A DNA stretch of 52,525 bases from JALZOC01 sp035758845 (GTDB lineage: Bacteria; Acidobacteriota; Vicinamibacteria; Vicinamibacterales; 2-12-FULL-66-21): contig DASTVZ010000031.1 in NCBI GenBank assembly GCA_035758845.1, positions 1 to 52,525 on the forward strand. The letters are read 5' to 3'. The translations under genes were made by a program, and so were the position numbers. This document shows positions 7,354 through 16,791 of this stretch, one piece after another (within the stretch, counting starts at the first letter, position 1; every line of letters begins with the position of its first letter). The notes beneath the pieces are model-generated. The model saw nothing but the letters and a program-made list of their open reading frames with translations. It had not been told where the DNA came from and ran no database searches.

Positions 7354-8648
7354 GGACGCCCTATGGAGAGGTAGGTGAACCCGTGGGCTCTGATTTGATC
7401 AGGATTGTAGAGGTTGCGGCCGTCGAAAATGACCGGACTCCGCAAGAGCTTTTTCATCCGTTCGAAGTCGGGCTCGCGGAATTCGTTCCACTCGGTGACA
7501 ATCGCGAGTGCGTCGGCCCCCTTCAGAGCGGCATAACTGTTCTCGGCGAAGGTCACCTTCGACCCGAAAATCCCGCGTGCGACCGTCATGGCCTCGGGAT
7601 CGTACGCCTGCACTGCTGCTCCAGCAGCCAGAATCCCGGTAATCAGCGGCACCGCAGGAGCCTCGCGCATGTCGTCAGTGCGCGGTTTGAACGAGAGACC
7701 CCACACGGCAATGCGTTTTCCCTTCAGCGGGCCGATCTGCGCCTGCATTTTCGCAAGCAACCGCATCTTCTGGCGCTCGTTCACCCCTTCGACCGCTTCC
7801 AGGATTTCGAACCTGTAGTCCTTCTCGGCCGCGAAACGGACCATCGCCTTCACATCTTTCGGAAAGCAACTCCCACCATAGCCGACACCGGGAAACAGGA
7901 ACGACGACCCAATCCGCCGATCCGACGCCACTGCCCGCCGCACTTGATCGACGTTCGCACCGGTGGCCTCGCAGACGTTTGCCACCTCATTCATGAAGGA
8001 GATGCGCGTGGCTAACATCGCATTGGCCGCGTACTTCGAGAGTTCTGCACTGGCGCAGTCCATCAACATTATCGGCGCACCGGTCCGCGTAAAGGGGGCA
8101 TAGAGCTCCTTCATGAGCTCCGCCCCGCGAGGGTCCTCGGCACCAATGACGACGCGATCGGGCTTCATGAAGTCGTCTATCGCCGCGCCCTGCTTGAGAA
8201 ATTCGGGATTGCTCACGACGCTGAAGGGATGGGTCGTTTCCCGTCGAATGACCTCTCGAACCCTTGCCGCGGTCCCGACCGGAACAGTGCTCTTGTTCAC
8301 GATCACCTTGTAGCCATTCATGGCGCGCGCCGTGTCGCGGGCCACGTTCAGCACATGCTGAAGATCGGCTGACCCGTCTTCTCCGGTCGGCGTCCCGACG
8401 GCGATGAAGATAATCTGGGAATTACGAACTCCCCGCTCCAGCGCGGTCGTAAATACCAGCCGTTTTTCGCTGCGATTGCGGCGTATGAGCTCTTCCAAAC
8501 CCGGTTCGTATATGGGGATCTTTCCGCGCTGAAGGGCCCGGATCTTGGCCGGATCCTTATCCACACACACCACCTCGTTACCGTTTTCGGCCAGACAGGC
8601 TCCGGCAACCAGTCCGACGTACCCGCTCCCAACGACCGCTATTTTCAT
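7350..8648 (-). CDS. ugd: UDP-glucose 6-dehydrogenase
   Basis: Oxidises UDP-glucose to UDP-glucuronate with two NAD+. The first Rossmann motif is MKIAVVGSGYVGLVAGACLA. Conserved blocks are VDKDPAKI, PIYEPGLEEL, VGTPTGEDG, KSTVPVGTA and NPEFLKQGAAI, the catalytic cysteine is in GGSCFPKD, and the C-terminal half has WGLSFKPRTDDMREAP. I start it at ATG 8648 (432 residues), which gives the canonical N-terminus and has GGAAGGTG upstream; the frame continues 15 codons further. First gene of the nine-gene minus-strand operon. Its product is the substrate of the UDP-glucuronate decarboxylase at 15805. Confidence 0.96.
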   Translation of the reverse strand: MKIAVVGSGYVGLVAGACLAENGNEVVCVDKDPAKIRALQRGKIPIYEPGLEELIRRNRSEKRLVFTTALERGVRNSQIIFIAVGTPTGEDGSADLQHVLNVARDTARAMNGYKVIVNKSTVPVGTAARVREVIRRETTHPFSVVSNPEFLKQGAAIDDFMKPDRVVIGAEDPRGAELMKELYAPFTRTGAPIMLMDCASAELSKYAANAMLATRISFMNEVANVCEATGANVDQVRRAVASDRRIGSSFLFPGVGYGGSCFPKDVKAMVRFAAEKDYRFEILEAVEGVNERQKMRLLAKMQAQIGPLKGKRIAVWGLSFKPRTDDMREAPAVPLITGILAAGAAVQAYDPEAMTVARGIFGSKVTFAENSYAALKGADALAIVTEWNEFREPDFERMKKLLRSPVIFDGRNLYNPDQIRAHGFTYLSIGRP

Positions 8649-8768
8649 CCGCGACGCACCTTCCGACGATGTATAAACCGCTAACGGTAGCACAGCGGAA
8701 AAAATCGTGTCAATCTATTGAAGGCCAAGGGTTTGGCGTTATCCCTGCTGTGTTACGATCCGGCGCGC
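8649..8768. promoter_or_regulatory. Divergent intergenic region between ugd and the polysaccharide genes
   Basis: These 120 bases separate the minus-strand operon from the plus-strand glycan locus and must contain start sites for both. For the minus strand a TATACAT box (about 8671-8677) lies upstream of ugd. For the plus strand a TGT-TACGAT extended -10-like box ends 9 bases before the GTG at 8769. I see no convincing -35 element for either. A short inverted repeat, CCGCTAACGGTAGCACAGCGG, spans about 8677-8697. Confidence 0.45.
8754..8759 (+). promoter_or_regulatory. TACGAT -10-like box, short or absent leader
   Basis: The TACGAT hexamer preceded by TGT (extended -10 form) ends nine bases before the GTG start of the first glycosyltransferase. 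A transcript starting at the usual distance would begin at or within a few bases of the start codon. Confidence 0.4.
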
Positions 8769-9887
8769 GTGGACATCCTGATCGACTACCGACCGGCTCT
8801 CCGCCAGAGGACCGGAGTCGGCCAGTATGTCCATGGGCTGGCCACATCACTCGCCGCCCGTTTGGAGGCCCCGGATTCCCTGACCCTGTTCTCGAGTTCG
8901 TGGAAGGATCGGCTGCCCGCCTCGGTGGTGCCGGACGCGAAGCAGATTGATGCGCGAGTTCCTGTCCGAGTGCTGAATCTTGCCTGGCACAGGCTGGAAT
9001 GGCCCCCGATCGAGTGGCTGACCGATCACCACGCCGACGTCGTCCATTCGCTTCATCCCCTGCTGATACCGTCGCGATCGGCGGCACGGGTCGTGACCGT
9101 CCCCGATTTGTACTTCCTCGATCGCCCGGAACACACCGCTGCCGAAATCCGGCGAGACTACTCGTCGCTGGCCGAGAGTCACGTCAGGCGCGCCGACGGC
9201 GTCGTGGTGATTTCCAGATATACGGGTCGTCAGGTTGCACAACGGTTCGAGATCAGTCCGGATCGGATTACCGTGTGCTACCCCGGCAAACCGTCGTGGT
9301 CACGTCGTCCGGACCCTGCCGTGCGGGGGCCGGTCCTGTTCCTTGGCACAGTCGAGCCGCGAAAAAACGTCGCGCGGTTGATCGAAGCCTACGCGGCAGT
9401 CCTCGATCGCCGGCACGACACGCCGAACCTGGTGATCGCGGGGAGGTTGGATATTCCTAGGGACGAACTCCTCTCGCGCGCTCCCGCCGGCGCGAGTCAC
9501 TCGGCTCGAGTGAGCTTCGCTGGCTACGTTGACGAAGCCGAGCGCAAGCGACTCCTTTCCACCGCCTCAATGCTGGTTCTTCCCTCTCTGGACGAAGGTT
9601 TTGGCATCCCGGCGCTGGAAGCCATGACCATCGGCCTGCCGGTTATCGCGTCGAATCGCGGCGCGCTACCCGAGGTGGTCGGCGATGCGGGCATCCTGAT
9701 CGACCCAGAGGACGTTCGCGCCTGGGCCGCGGCGATTGAACGGCTCCTGAGTGACGATTACCTTCGACGGTCGCTCTCGGCGAAGGGCATCGAGCAAGCG
9801 GAGCGCTTCAGCTGGGACTCGAGTGCCGATGCGTTGTATGGCGCGTATCGCGCAGCCGCCGCACGCAGGCAGCGGAGCGCCACATGA
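8769..9887 (+). CDS. GT4 family glycosyltransferase (first of the glycan locus)
   Basis: GT-B fold retaining glycosyltransferase of about 372 residues. The N-terminal acceptor domain begins VDILIDYRPALRQRTGVGQYV. The C-terminal donor domain has LGTVEPRKNVARLIEAY and the EX7E motif in DEGFGIPALEAMTIGLPVIAS, followed by ALPEVVGDAGILIDPED. I prefer the GTG at 8769: it gives the typical N-terminus and follows a TACGAT box, whereas a TTG 17 codons earlier adds an atypical leader. Its last four bases overlap the next gene (ATGA). It likely adds one sugar to a lipid-linked oligosaccharide at the cytoplasmic face; donor and acceptor are unknown. Confidence 0.92.
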   Translation: MDILIDYRPALRQRTGVGQYVHGLATSLAARLEAPDSLTLFSSSWKDRLPASVVPDAKQIDARVPVRVLNLAWHRLEWPPIEWLTDHHADVVHSLHPLLIPSRSAARVVTVPDLYFLDRPEHTAAEIRRDYSSLAESHVRRADGVVVISRYTGRQVAQRFEISPDRITVCYPGKPSWSRRPDPAVRGPVLFLGTVEPRKNVARLIEAYAAVLDRRHDTPNLVIAGRLDIPRDELLSRAPAGASHSARVSFAGYVDEAERKRLLSTASMLVLPSLDEGFGIPALEAMTIGLPVIASNRGALPEVVGDAGILIDPEDVRAWAAAIERLLSDDYLRRSLSAKGIEQAERFSWDSSADALYGAYRAAAARRQRSAT

Positions 9888-10984
9888 GCGGCCCGCTTCG
9901 AATCGGGATCGATGCGCGCGAGCTGCTTGGAGAAGTGACGGGCGTCGGGCGCTATCTTGGAGAGCTGATTACCCGCTGGACCAGTCGCGCCGACGCCGCC
10001 TCGCGCCGTTTCATCCTTTACGCGCCGCAGCCGCTCGATCTCCCGCTGCAGAAAGAATCAACCGAAACTCGAGTCGTTCCCGGCGGCACCGGCACCTGGT
10101 GGGAACAGACGGCGCTTCGGAGTGCGGTGCGTGGTGACAAGCCTCATGTCTTCTTTGCTCCGGCTTACACAGCTCCCCTCTTCCTCGGCATACCCTTCGC
10201 AGTGACGATTCACGATGTCTCGTTTCTCGCGCATCCGGAATGGTTCCGTCCTCGCGAGCGCTGGCGTCGCCGGATCCTGGCGAACCGAATGGCAGCCTCG
10301 GCGTCGCTGATCTTTACGGACTCAGAGTTTTCACGATCGGAAATCGCATCGCTCCTGCACGTGGATGCAAATAGATTGAAGGTCATTCCACCGGGAGTGA
10401 GCCAGGTGCCCGGCACCGCGCCCGCCGACGTTTCTCAGCCGCGCGATCCGCTCGTGCTCTTCGTGGGAACCCTCTTGAATCGCCGGAATTTGCCGGAGCT
10501 GATTGCTGCGTTCGCGAAAGCCGCGACCGCTACACCCGCGGCTCGCCTCGTCATCGTTGGGGCGGATCGAACGTGGCCGCCCCAGGACCTGAAGCAGGCG
10601 GCGGCGGCGTACGACGTCGCCTCGAGGGTGGAAATCCGCAGCTACCTTCCGCACGAACAGTTGCGCGGCCACTACTCGCGCGCCTCGGTATTCGTGTTCC
10701 TTTCTGAGTACGAAGGGTTTGGTCTCACACCGCTTGAAGCGCTCGCTGCGGGAGTGCCCATCGTCGTACTGGACACGCCGATTGCGCGCGAGGTGTATGG
10801 TGACTCCGCGGAATTCGTCGGCGTCGGTGATATCGACAGCACGGCGAACGCAATCGCGAGATTCCTCGAGTCCCGCGCCGCCGCCCGCGATCAGCTCTCG
10901 CGCGCGCCGGCGGTATTGGCCCGCTACTCGTGGGATCGCGCCGCCGACGAGACGCTCCATCACCTCGAAGGGATCGGGCGGTGA
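9884..10984 (+). CDS. GT4 family glycosyltransferase (second)
   Basis: 366 residues, GT-B fold. It begins MSGPLRIGIDARELLGEVTGVGRYLGEL, a first strand-loop typical of mannosyl- or rhamnosyl-transferase-like GT4 enzymes, with HVFFAPAYTAPL and VTIHDVSFLAHPEWF in the acceptor domain. The donor domain has FVGTLLNRRNLPELI and the EX7E motif in EYEGFGLTPLEALAAGVPIVV. Start ATG 9884 overlaps the preceding stop. The paralogue at 11877 shares the same opening. The sugar specificity cannot be assigned. Confidence 0.92.
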   Translation: MSGPLRIGIDARELLGEVTGVGRYLGELITRWTSRADAASRRFILYAPQPLDLPLQKESTETRVVPGGTGTWWEQTALRSAVRGDKPHVFFAPAYTAPLFLGIPFAVTIHDVSFLAHPEWFRPRERWRRRILANRMAASASLIFTDSEFSRSEIASLLHVDANRLKVIPPGVSQVPGTAPADVSQPRDPLVLFVGTLLNRRNLPELIAAFAKAATATPAARLVIVGADRTWPPQDLKQAAAAYDVASRVEIRSYLPHEQLRGHYSRASVFVFLSEYEGFGLTPLEALAAGVPIVVLDTPIAREVYGDSAEFVGVGDIDSTANAIARFLESRAAARDQLSRAPAVLARYSWDRAADETLHHLEGIGR

Positions 10985-11799
10985 CGACCTTGACGATCGT
11001 CATCGTGAGCTACAACGCGAGCGCGCATCTCGAAAAATGCCTCGAGTCGCTCGCCGCCTCGCCCCCTTCAACACCTCACCAAATCATCGTCGTCGACAAC
11101 GCATCGCCGGATGCCAGCGTCGCAATCGTCCGTGACCGCTGGCCCGCCGTGACGGTGATCGCGCAGCCGGCCAACGTTGGCTTCGCAGCGGCCAACAACG
11201 CAGCCATTCGGTCGTCGGAAAGTGAACTCGTTCTTCTCCTCAACAACGACACGATCGTCCCTCCCGGCGCGATCGATGCGCTGGTTGTGCGGCTGCTCGC
11301 TCGCCCTGACGTTGCCATTGCGGGTCCGAGGCTCGTTGACGGCAAGGGGCGGCCGGAGCTCTCCTTCGGACGGATGATTTCTCCCTTCAATGAACTGCGT
11401 CAAAAGGTGACGCTTGCTCTGTACCGTCGCGGTGTCGGAGCCGTCTCACGATGGATCGAACGTGAAACCCGACGCGAACAACTGGTGGATTGGGTCAGCG
11501 GGGCGTGCCTGCTCGTGCGACGCGCGGACGCTGACGCAGCTGGACTGCTCGACGAGCGGTACTTCCTGTACACCGAGGATGTGGATTTTTGCGCCGCGAT
11601 ACGCGCGATGGGACGGCATGTGCTCTTCACGCCGGCTGCGCATGTCGTGCACTTTGGCGGTCGATCGCGCGCCACCATTCCGTCGGCGGTCAACCAGGCA
11701 TATCGACGCAGCCAGATGGCCTTTTACGAGAAACATCACCCCGCCTGGGCGCCGGTGCTGCGGACGTACCTCAGGGTAAAGGGGGAATTCCCGAAGTAA
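10981..11799 (+). CDS. GT2 family glycosyltransferase, rhamnosyltransferase-like
   Basis: 272 residues with GT-A motifs: LTIVIVSYNASAHLEKCLESL, VVDNASPDASV, NVGFAAANNAAI, the DXD-equivalent LLLNNDTIVPPGAI, WVSGACLLVRR and LDERYFLYTEDVDFCAAIRAMG, followed by AHVVHFGGRS. This arrangement is typical of WbbL-like O-antigen rhamnosyltransferases, though donor use is not proven. The GTG start at 10981 overlaps the previous stop (GTGA). A longer in-frame extension to 10930 would lie wholly inside the upstream gene. Confidence 0.9.
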   Translation: MTTLTIVIVSYNASAHLEKCLESLAASPPSTPHQIIVVDNASPDASVAIVRDRWPAVTVIAQPANVGFAAANNAAIRSSESELVLLLNNDTIVPPGAIDALVVRLLARPDVAIAGPRLVDGKGRPELSFGRMISPFNELRQKVTLALYRRGVGAVSRWIERETRREQLVDWVSGACLLVRRADADAAGLLDERYFLYTEDVDFCAAIRAMGRHVLFTPAAHVVHFGGRSRATIPSAVNQAYRRSQMAFYEKHHPAWAPVLRTYLRVKGEFPK

Positions 11800-11876
11800 A
11801 ATCCAGTGTCGCACCGCATGATTCGAAGCGTTTCCAGAACTTTAAGGCGCGGGGGCGAAGCCGCCCGGGTAGAAAT
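11800..11876 (+). other. Intergenic spacer with short GC hairpin
   Basis: This 77-base gap is the only gap of any size inside the glycosyltransferase run. It contains GGGCGAAGCCGCCC (about 11853-11866), able to form a small stem-loop shortly before the GTG of the next gene. No ORF or strong terminator T-tract is present. Confidence 0.4.
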
Positions 11877-12992
11877 GTGAGAATCGCCATCGATGCTCGC
11901 AAGATTCGGGACTACGGCATCGGTACGTATCTCCGGAATCTTCTCCGCCATTTATCGCGGCTGGATTCGGAAACCGAGTACGTTGTGTTCTGTTATGCCG
12001 TTGACAGCGGAGCCTTGGAGGAGCTCGGCCGGAACTTCCGCACGATAATCGAGACGGCGAAGCCCTACTCAGTGGGCGAGCAGCTCCGGATTCCGCTCGA
12101 CCTGAGACGCGAAAAGATCGATTTGTTTCATGCGCCGCACTACGTGCTGCCGGCGTTGACGCCCTGCAAAGCGGTCGTCACCATTCACGACTGCATTCAT
12201 CTCCGGTTTCCCCAGTACCTTCCCAACCGCCTGGGATACGCCTATGCGAGATCGGCAATGTGGATGGCGACGCACCGGGCCAATCGCGTACTCACGGTGT
12301 CGGACGCGTCGAAACGCGACATCCTGCACTATTTCCGGATTCCGGAAAAAAAGATCGACGTCATCCACAACGCCATCGATGACCGGCTTGGTGAAACACC
12401 GAGCCTGGAAGAGATCGAGCGTGTCCGTGAACGCTATCAGCTCAACGCACCCTACGTGCTCTATGCGGGCAACATCAAGCCGCACAAGAACCTCGAGCGG
12501 CTGATCGAGGCCTTCCACACGCTGCGCCAGGATCCGGATCTCGCGCACGTCAAGCTCCTGATCATCGGCGACGAGATTTCGAAGTACGCGACGCTGCGCC
12601 GGGCGGTTCATCGATACAAGCTGCACAAGCACGTCAGGTTTTTCGGCTTCGTCTCCGACAAGACGCTGGCCGTGCTCTATCGTCTCGCCCGAGTGTTCGT
12701 CTTTCCCTCCCTCTATGAAGGTTTCGGTTTTCCACCGCTGGAAGCGATGGCCAGTGGAACGCCCGTCATCACGTCGAACGTCTCGTCGCTGCCGGAGGTC
12801 GTCGGCGATGCGGCACTCCTCATCGACCCGCTGGATGCGAACGAAATCGCGCGGGCCATTCGGCGAGTGTTGATGGACTCGGATCTGCGAGAAGACTTGC
12901 GCGAACGGGGTCTTCGCCGAGTGAAAGAGTTCTCGTGGGAACGATCGGTGCGGCGGGTGCGAGAGATTTACGGAGAGGTGTTGGCGGAGTGA
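11877..12992 (+). CDS. GT4 family glycosyltransferase (third)
   Basis: 371 residues. It begins VRIAIDARKIRDYGIGTYLRNLL and continues with DLFHAPHYVLPALTPCKAVVTIHD. A DASKRDILHYFRIPEKKIDVIHNAID interdomain region follows, then YAGNIKPHKNLERLIEAF and the EX7E motif in LYEGFGFPPLEAMASGTPVIT with SSLPEVVGDAALLIDP. I start at GTG 11877 because the family begins right there; the open frame upstream to 11589 lies inside the previous gene and is a shadow. Likely another polysaccharide elongation enzyme. Confidence 0.92.
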   Translation: MRIAIDARKIRDYGIGTYLRNLLRHLSRLDSETEYVVFCYAVDSGALEELGRNFRTIIETAKPYSVGEQLRIPLDLRREKIDLFHAPHYVLPALTPCKAVVTIHDCIHLRFPQYLPNRLGYAYARSAMWMATHRANRVLTVSDASKRDILHYFRIPEKKIDVIHNAIDDRLGETPSLEEIERVRERYQLNAPYVLYAGNIKPHKNLERLIEAFHTLRQDPDLAHVKLLIIGDEISKYATLRRAVHRYKLHKHVRFFGFVSDKTLAVLYRLARVFVFPSLYEGFGFPPLEAMASGTPVITSNVSSLPEVVGDAALLIDPLDANEIARAIRRVLMDSDLREDLRERGLRRVKEFSWERSVRRVREIYGEVLAE

Positions 12993-14209
12993 GTAGTGGT
13001 TGGTGGACGGCGGTTGGCGGTTCGCGATCCGCGGCTGATGATCTCAACACGTCTAGCCAATCGCTAGTCGCCAATAGCCAATCGCCACAACGTGTCGCAA
13101 TAGTTCACGACTGGCTCACCGGGATGCGCGGCGGCGAGAAGGTCCTCGAAGCGATCTGCGAGCTGTATCCCCAGGCCGACATCTACACGCTCGTGCACGT
13201 CAGAGGCAGCGTCTCGGAGCGGATCGAATCGCATCGGATCCGTTGCTCCGCCGTGCAGCGGTTCCCGAGGGCCGGACGGCTTTACCGTCAGTATCTGCCG
13301 CTCTTTCCCATGATCGTCGAGACGTTCGACCTTGACCGTTACGATTTGGTCATCAGCAGCAGCCACTGCGCCGCGAAGTCAGTTATTCGACGAGCATCGG
13401 CGACGCATATCTGTTACTGCCACTCCCCGATGCGATACGCCTGGGATCAATTCGACTGGTATTTCGGTCCGGCTCAGGTAGGACAGGTCAAGAGCTGGCT
13501 GCTTCGTCCGGTCCTGGCACATCTGGCCCGGTGGGACGCGGCCACGGCGGGACGGGTGGACCGCTTTCTTGCGAACTCTCAATATGTTGCGGGCAGGATC
13601 CGCCGATACTATAATCGCGGATCGACTGTTGTGCATCCTCCCGTAGATACGACCTTCTATCGGCCTTCGGCGTCCGCGCCAGCTCAGCCACTCCAACCTG
13701 CGTTCCTCATCGTGTCGGCGCTCGTGCCCTATAAGCGGCTGGATGTGGCCATTGACGCCTGTCGTCGGGTAGGAGCGAAGCTCAAAATTGTAGGGCGAGG
13801 ACCCGAAGAGTCGCGGCTACGGGCTCTGGCGACTGCAGCGGATGTGGACTTTCTCGGCTGGCGTACCAACGAAGAAATTCGAGACCTGTATCGCGAAGCG
13901 ACTGCCGTCCTGCTCCCGGGAACCGAAGACTTCGGGATGGTCCCGGTCGAAGCTCAGGCCTGCGGCACGCCCGTCGTTGCCCTTGCGGATGGGGGGGCCT
14001 GCGAGACCGTCCAGGACCTAGTCACGGGGGTTCTCGTTCGCGACGGCTCGATCGACGCCTTCGCCGAGGGGCTCGATCGGGTGCGACCGCTGAAGCGCGA
14101 TCCTGAGGAGTTCCATAGGCACGCCGAGCGTTTTTCGCGCGCGCACTTCATGGCCAATTTCCAGCAAGTGGTCGCGGAAGCCGTGGCAGAACGGGAGCGT
14201 CCGCGATGA
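12989..14209 (+). CDS. GT4 family glycosyltransferase (fourth), WbaZ-like
   Basis: The family core starts at RVAIVHDWLTGMRGGEKVLEA. It continues with SSHCAAKSVI, CYCHSPMRYAWDQ, FLANSQYVAGRIRRYY, VSALVPYKRLDVAIDA and TEDFGMVPVEAQACGTPVVAL. This pattern is typical of mannosyltransferases of the WbaZ kind. The only start codon in frame is the GTG at 12989, which overlaps the preceding stop (GTGA). This gives about 36 extra residues (SSGWWTAVGGSRSAADDL and on), partly encoded by a heptamer repeat tract at 13049-13088. Either the enzyme carries a repeat-derived tail or a rare initiation codon is used. 406 residues as drawn. Confidence 0.9.
   Translation: MSSGWWTAVGGSRSAADDLNTSSQSLVANSQSPQRVAIVHDWLTGMRGGEKVLEAICELYPQADIYTLVHVRGSVSERIESHRIRCSAVQRFPRAGRLYRQYLPLFPMIVETFDLDRYDLVISSSHCAAKSVIRRASATHICYCHSPMRYAWDQFDWYFGPAQVGQVKSWLLRPVLAHLARWDAATAGRVDRFLANSQYVAGRIRRYYNRGSTVVHPPVDTTFYRPSASAPAQPLQPAFLIVSALVPYKRLDVAIDACRRVGAKLKIVGRGPEESRLRALATAADVDFLGWRTNEEIRDLYREATAVLLPGTEDFGMVPVEAQACGTPVVALADGGACETVQDLVTGVLVRDGSIDAFAEGLDRVRPLKRDPEEFHRHAERFSRAHFMANFQQVVAEAVAERERPR
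13049..13088 (+). repeat. Heptamer tract inside a coding N-terminus
   Basis: Tandem degenerate 7-base units: GCCAATC GCTAGTC GCCAATA GCCAATC GCC. The tract has the same unit family as the intergenic tracts at 15654, 25829, 27159 and 32853. Here it is translated as part of QSLVANSQSPQ, just before the first conserved residue of the glycosyltransferase. Confidence 0.7.
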
Positions 14210-15648
14210 TGCGGCGGTATAACCGCCTGCTCGTCCTCTTCTTCGTCATCACCGACGCTTTAATCAGCGGGTCATCGTTCGCGCTCGCTTACATGCTGCG
14301 GTTTCATTGGCTGGCCGACATCATCCCGGTCACCAAGGGCCTTCCGCAGTTCGAGTACTACGGCAAGCTCCTGCCCTTCGTCATGGCCATCCTGCCAGTC
14401 GCGTTTCATGTGCAGGGTGTCTATCACCTCCGCCGCGGCCGCTCACGCGTTGACGATTTCTTTGCGGTCTTCGTCGGCAGCATCCTCGCCGTGGTTTTCG
14501 GCGTTGGAGGCACGCTGTACTACAACACCTACTATGTGCCCGACGCGCTGAAGGACCTCGGTGTCTACGAAGTGTCGCAACTCGTCTGGGCGTTCTACCT
14601 CGTGATCAACATCGTGCTTGCCTACGCCTCGCGCGAGTTTGTGCGCGAGGCACTGGAGCGTCGGTGGAAAGCGGGCATCGGCCTCAAGCGCGTGTTGATC
14701 GTCGGAGCCAGCGATCTCGGGAAACTGGTTGCTGACAAGGTGCTGGAACATCGTGAGCTTGGGTTCAAGATCATCGGATTCTTGGACGACAAAGCCGCCG
14801 GCGATCACATTGGTTATCGTGGGCTGCCTCTTCTTGGAACCCTGTGCGAGGCGGACGAGATCATCCGGCAGGAAAACATCGATCACGTATATGTCGCGCT
14901 TCCGCTCGAAGAACACGTGAAAATGCTGGGGATCGTCGAAGCCACGAACCGCGAAGCGGTCGAGGTGCACGTCGTCCCGGACCTGCTCCAGTTCATCGCG
15001 CTGCGCGCGCGCCTGGAAAACCTCGACGGCGTTCCGATCATCAGTCTCAACGACGTGCCGCTGAGGGGTTTCAACAGCGTTTTAAAACGCGGGATTGATG
15101 TCGTCATCTCGTCGTGCGCGCTGGCGGGATTGTCGGTGCCGTTCGCGATTATCGCGGCACTCATCAAGCAGACCTCCGAAGGCCCGGTGTTCTACAAACA
15201 GGAACGCATGGGTCTCGATGGCAAGGCCTTCCAGGTCTACAAGTTCAGATCCATGTATCCGGGAGCCGAAGATGAAACCGGCCCGGTCTGGGCGCGTGAC
15301 GAAGACCCGCGGTGTACGCGGGTGGGCCAATGGCTTCGCCGAATGGATCTGGACGAACTGCCGCAACTCTGGAACGTGCTTCGCGGCGATATGTCGATTG
15401 TCGGTCCACGGCCGGAACGTCCGTATTTCGTCGAGCAATTCAAGCACCGCATTCCCCAGTACATGTTGCGCCACAAGGTGAAGGCCGGAATCACTGGCTG
15501 GGCGCAGGTCAACGGCTGGCGCGGCAACACGTCGCTCGAAAAGCGCATCGAGTACGACTTGTATTACATCGAGAACTGGTCCGTCGCGCTCGACATCAAG
15601 ATCATGTGCCTGACGGTGTTGCGCGGGCTGCAGAAGCATGCATATTGA
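14206..15648 (+). CDS. Undecaprenyl-phosphate sugar-1-phosphate transferase (WcaJ/WbaP type)
   Basis: Initiates surface polysaccharide synthesis by transferring a hexose-1-phosphate from a UDP-sugar to undecaprenyl phosphate. 480 residues. Four N-terminal membrane helices lie at about 8-30, 50-70, 85-107 and 122-142. A Rossmann-like domain follows (RVLIVGASDLGKLVADKVL, IIGFLDDK). A fifth membrane segment (VVISSCALAGLSVPFAIIAALI) precedes the catalytic domain with KQERMGLDGKAFQVYKFRSM, RMDLDELPQLWNVLRGDMS and VGPRPERP. Start ATG 14206 overlaps the previous stop. It is the only priming enzyme seen, so it likely sets the first sugar of the locus product. Confidence 0.95.
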   Translation: MMRRYNRLLVLFFVITDALISGSSFALAYMLRFHWLADIIPVTKGLPQFEYYGKLLPFVMAILPVAFHVQGVYHLRRGRSRVDDFFAVFVGSILAVVFGVGGTLYYNTYYVPDALKDLGVYEVSQLVWAFYLVINIVLAYASREFVREALERRWKAGIGLKRVLIVGASDLGKLVADKVLEHRELGFKIIGFLDDKAAGDHIGYRGLPLLGTLCEADEIIRQENIDHVYVALPLEEHVKMLGIVEATNREAVEVHVVPDLLQFIALRARLENLDGVPIISLNDVPLRGFNSVLKRGIDVVISSCALAGLSVPFAIIAALIKQTSEGPVFYKQERMGLDGKAFQVYKFRSMYPGAEDETGPVWARDEDPRCTRVGQWLRRMDLDELPQLWNVLRGDMSIVGPRPERPYFVEQFKHRIPQYMLRHKVKAGITGWAQVNGWRGNTSLEKRIEYDLYYIENWSVALDIKIMCLTVLRGLQKHAY

Positions 15649-15653
15649 AAATT

Positions 15654-15790
15654 CTGATTGCTGAATGCTGATTGCTGAATTGGCGCGGTCTGAAGGCCGC
15701 GCTGAATACGCAATTGAATCCACGATCAACAGTCTCGATCGACAATCCACAATCAAAACAATCAGCAATCGACAATCAGCAATCGACAAT
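15654..15790. repeat. Inverted heptamer tracts around a GC hairpin
   Basis: The left arm (15654-15680) is CTGATTGCTGAATGCTGATTG-type heptamers. The right arm (15737-15790) is the reverse-complement type, GACAATC AGCAATC GACAATC AGCAATC. Between them GCGCGG (15683-15688) pairs with CCGCGC (15697-15702). The stretch is much more AT-rich than the flanking genes. It separates the priming transferase from UDP-glucuronate decarboxylase, and no promoter can be told apart in it. Confidence 0.75.
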
Positions 15791-15804
15791 TTCACAACTG
15801 ACCC

Positions 15805-16731
<927 letters not shown>

Positions 16732-16765
16732 AACTCGCCTAGGCGCGCCACAGGCGCGTGGGGGT

Positions 16766-16783
16766 CGGGGGCAAAGCCCCCCG
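16766..16783. terminator. GC hairpin between convergent genes
   Basis: CGGGGGC pairs with GCCCCCG around an AAA loop (one bulged C on the right arm), 35 bases after the UDP-glucuronate decarboxylase stop and just before the end of the convergent coiled-coil gene. No T-tract follows, so termination ability is uncertain. Confidence 0.45.
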
Positions 16784-16791
16784 TATCCGAA

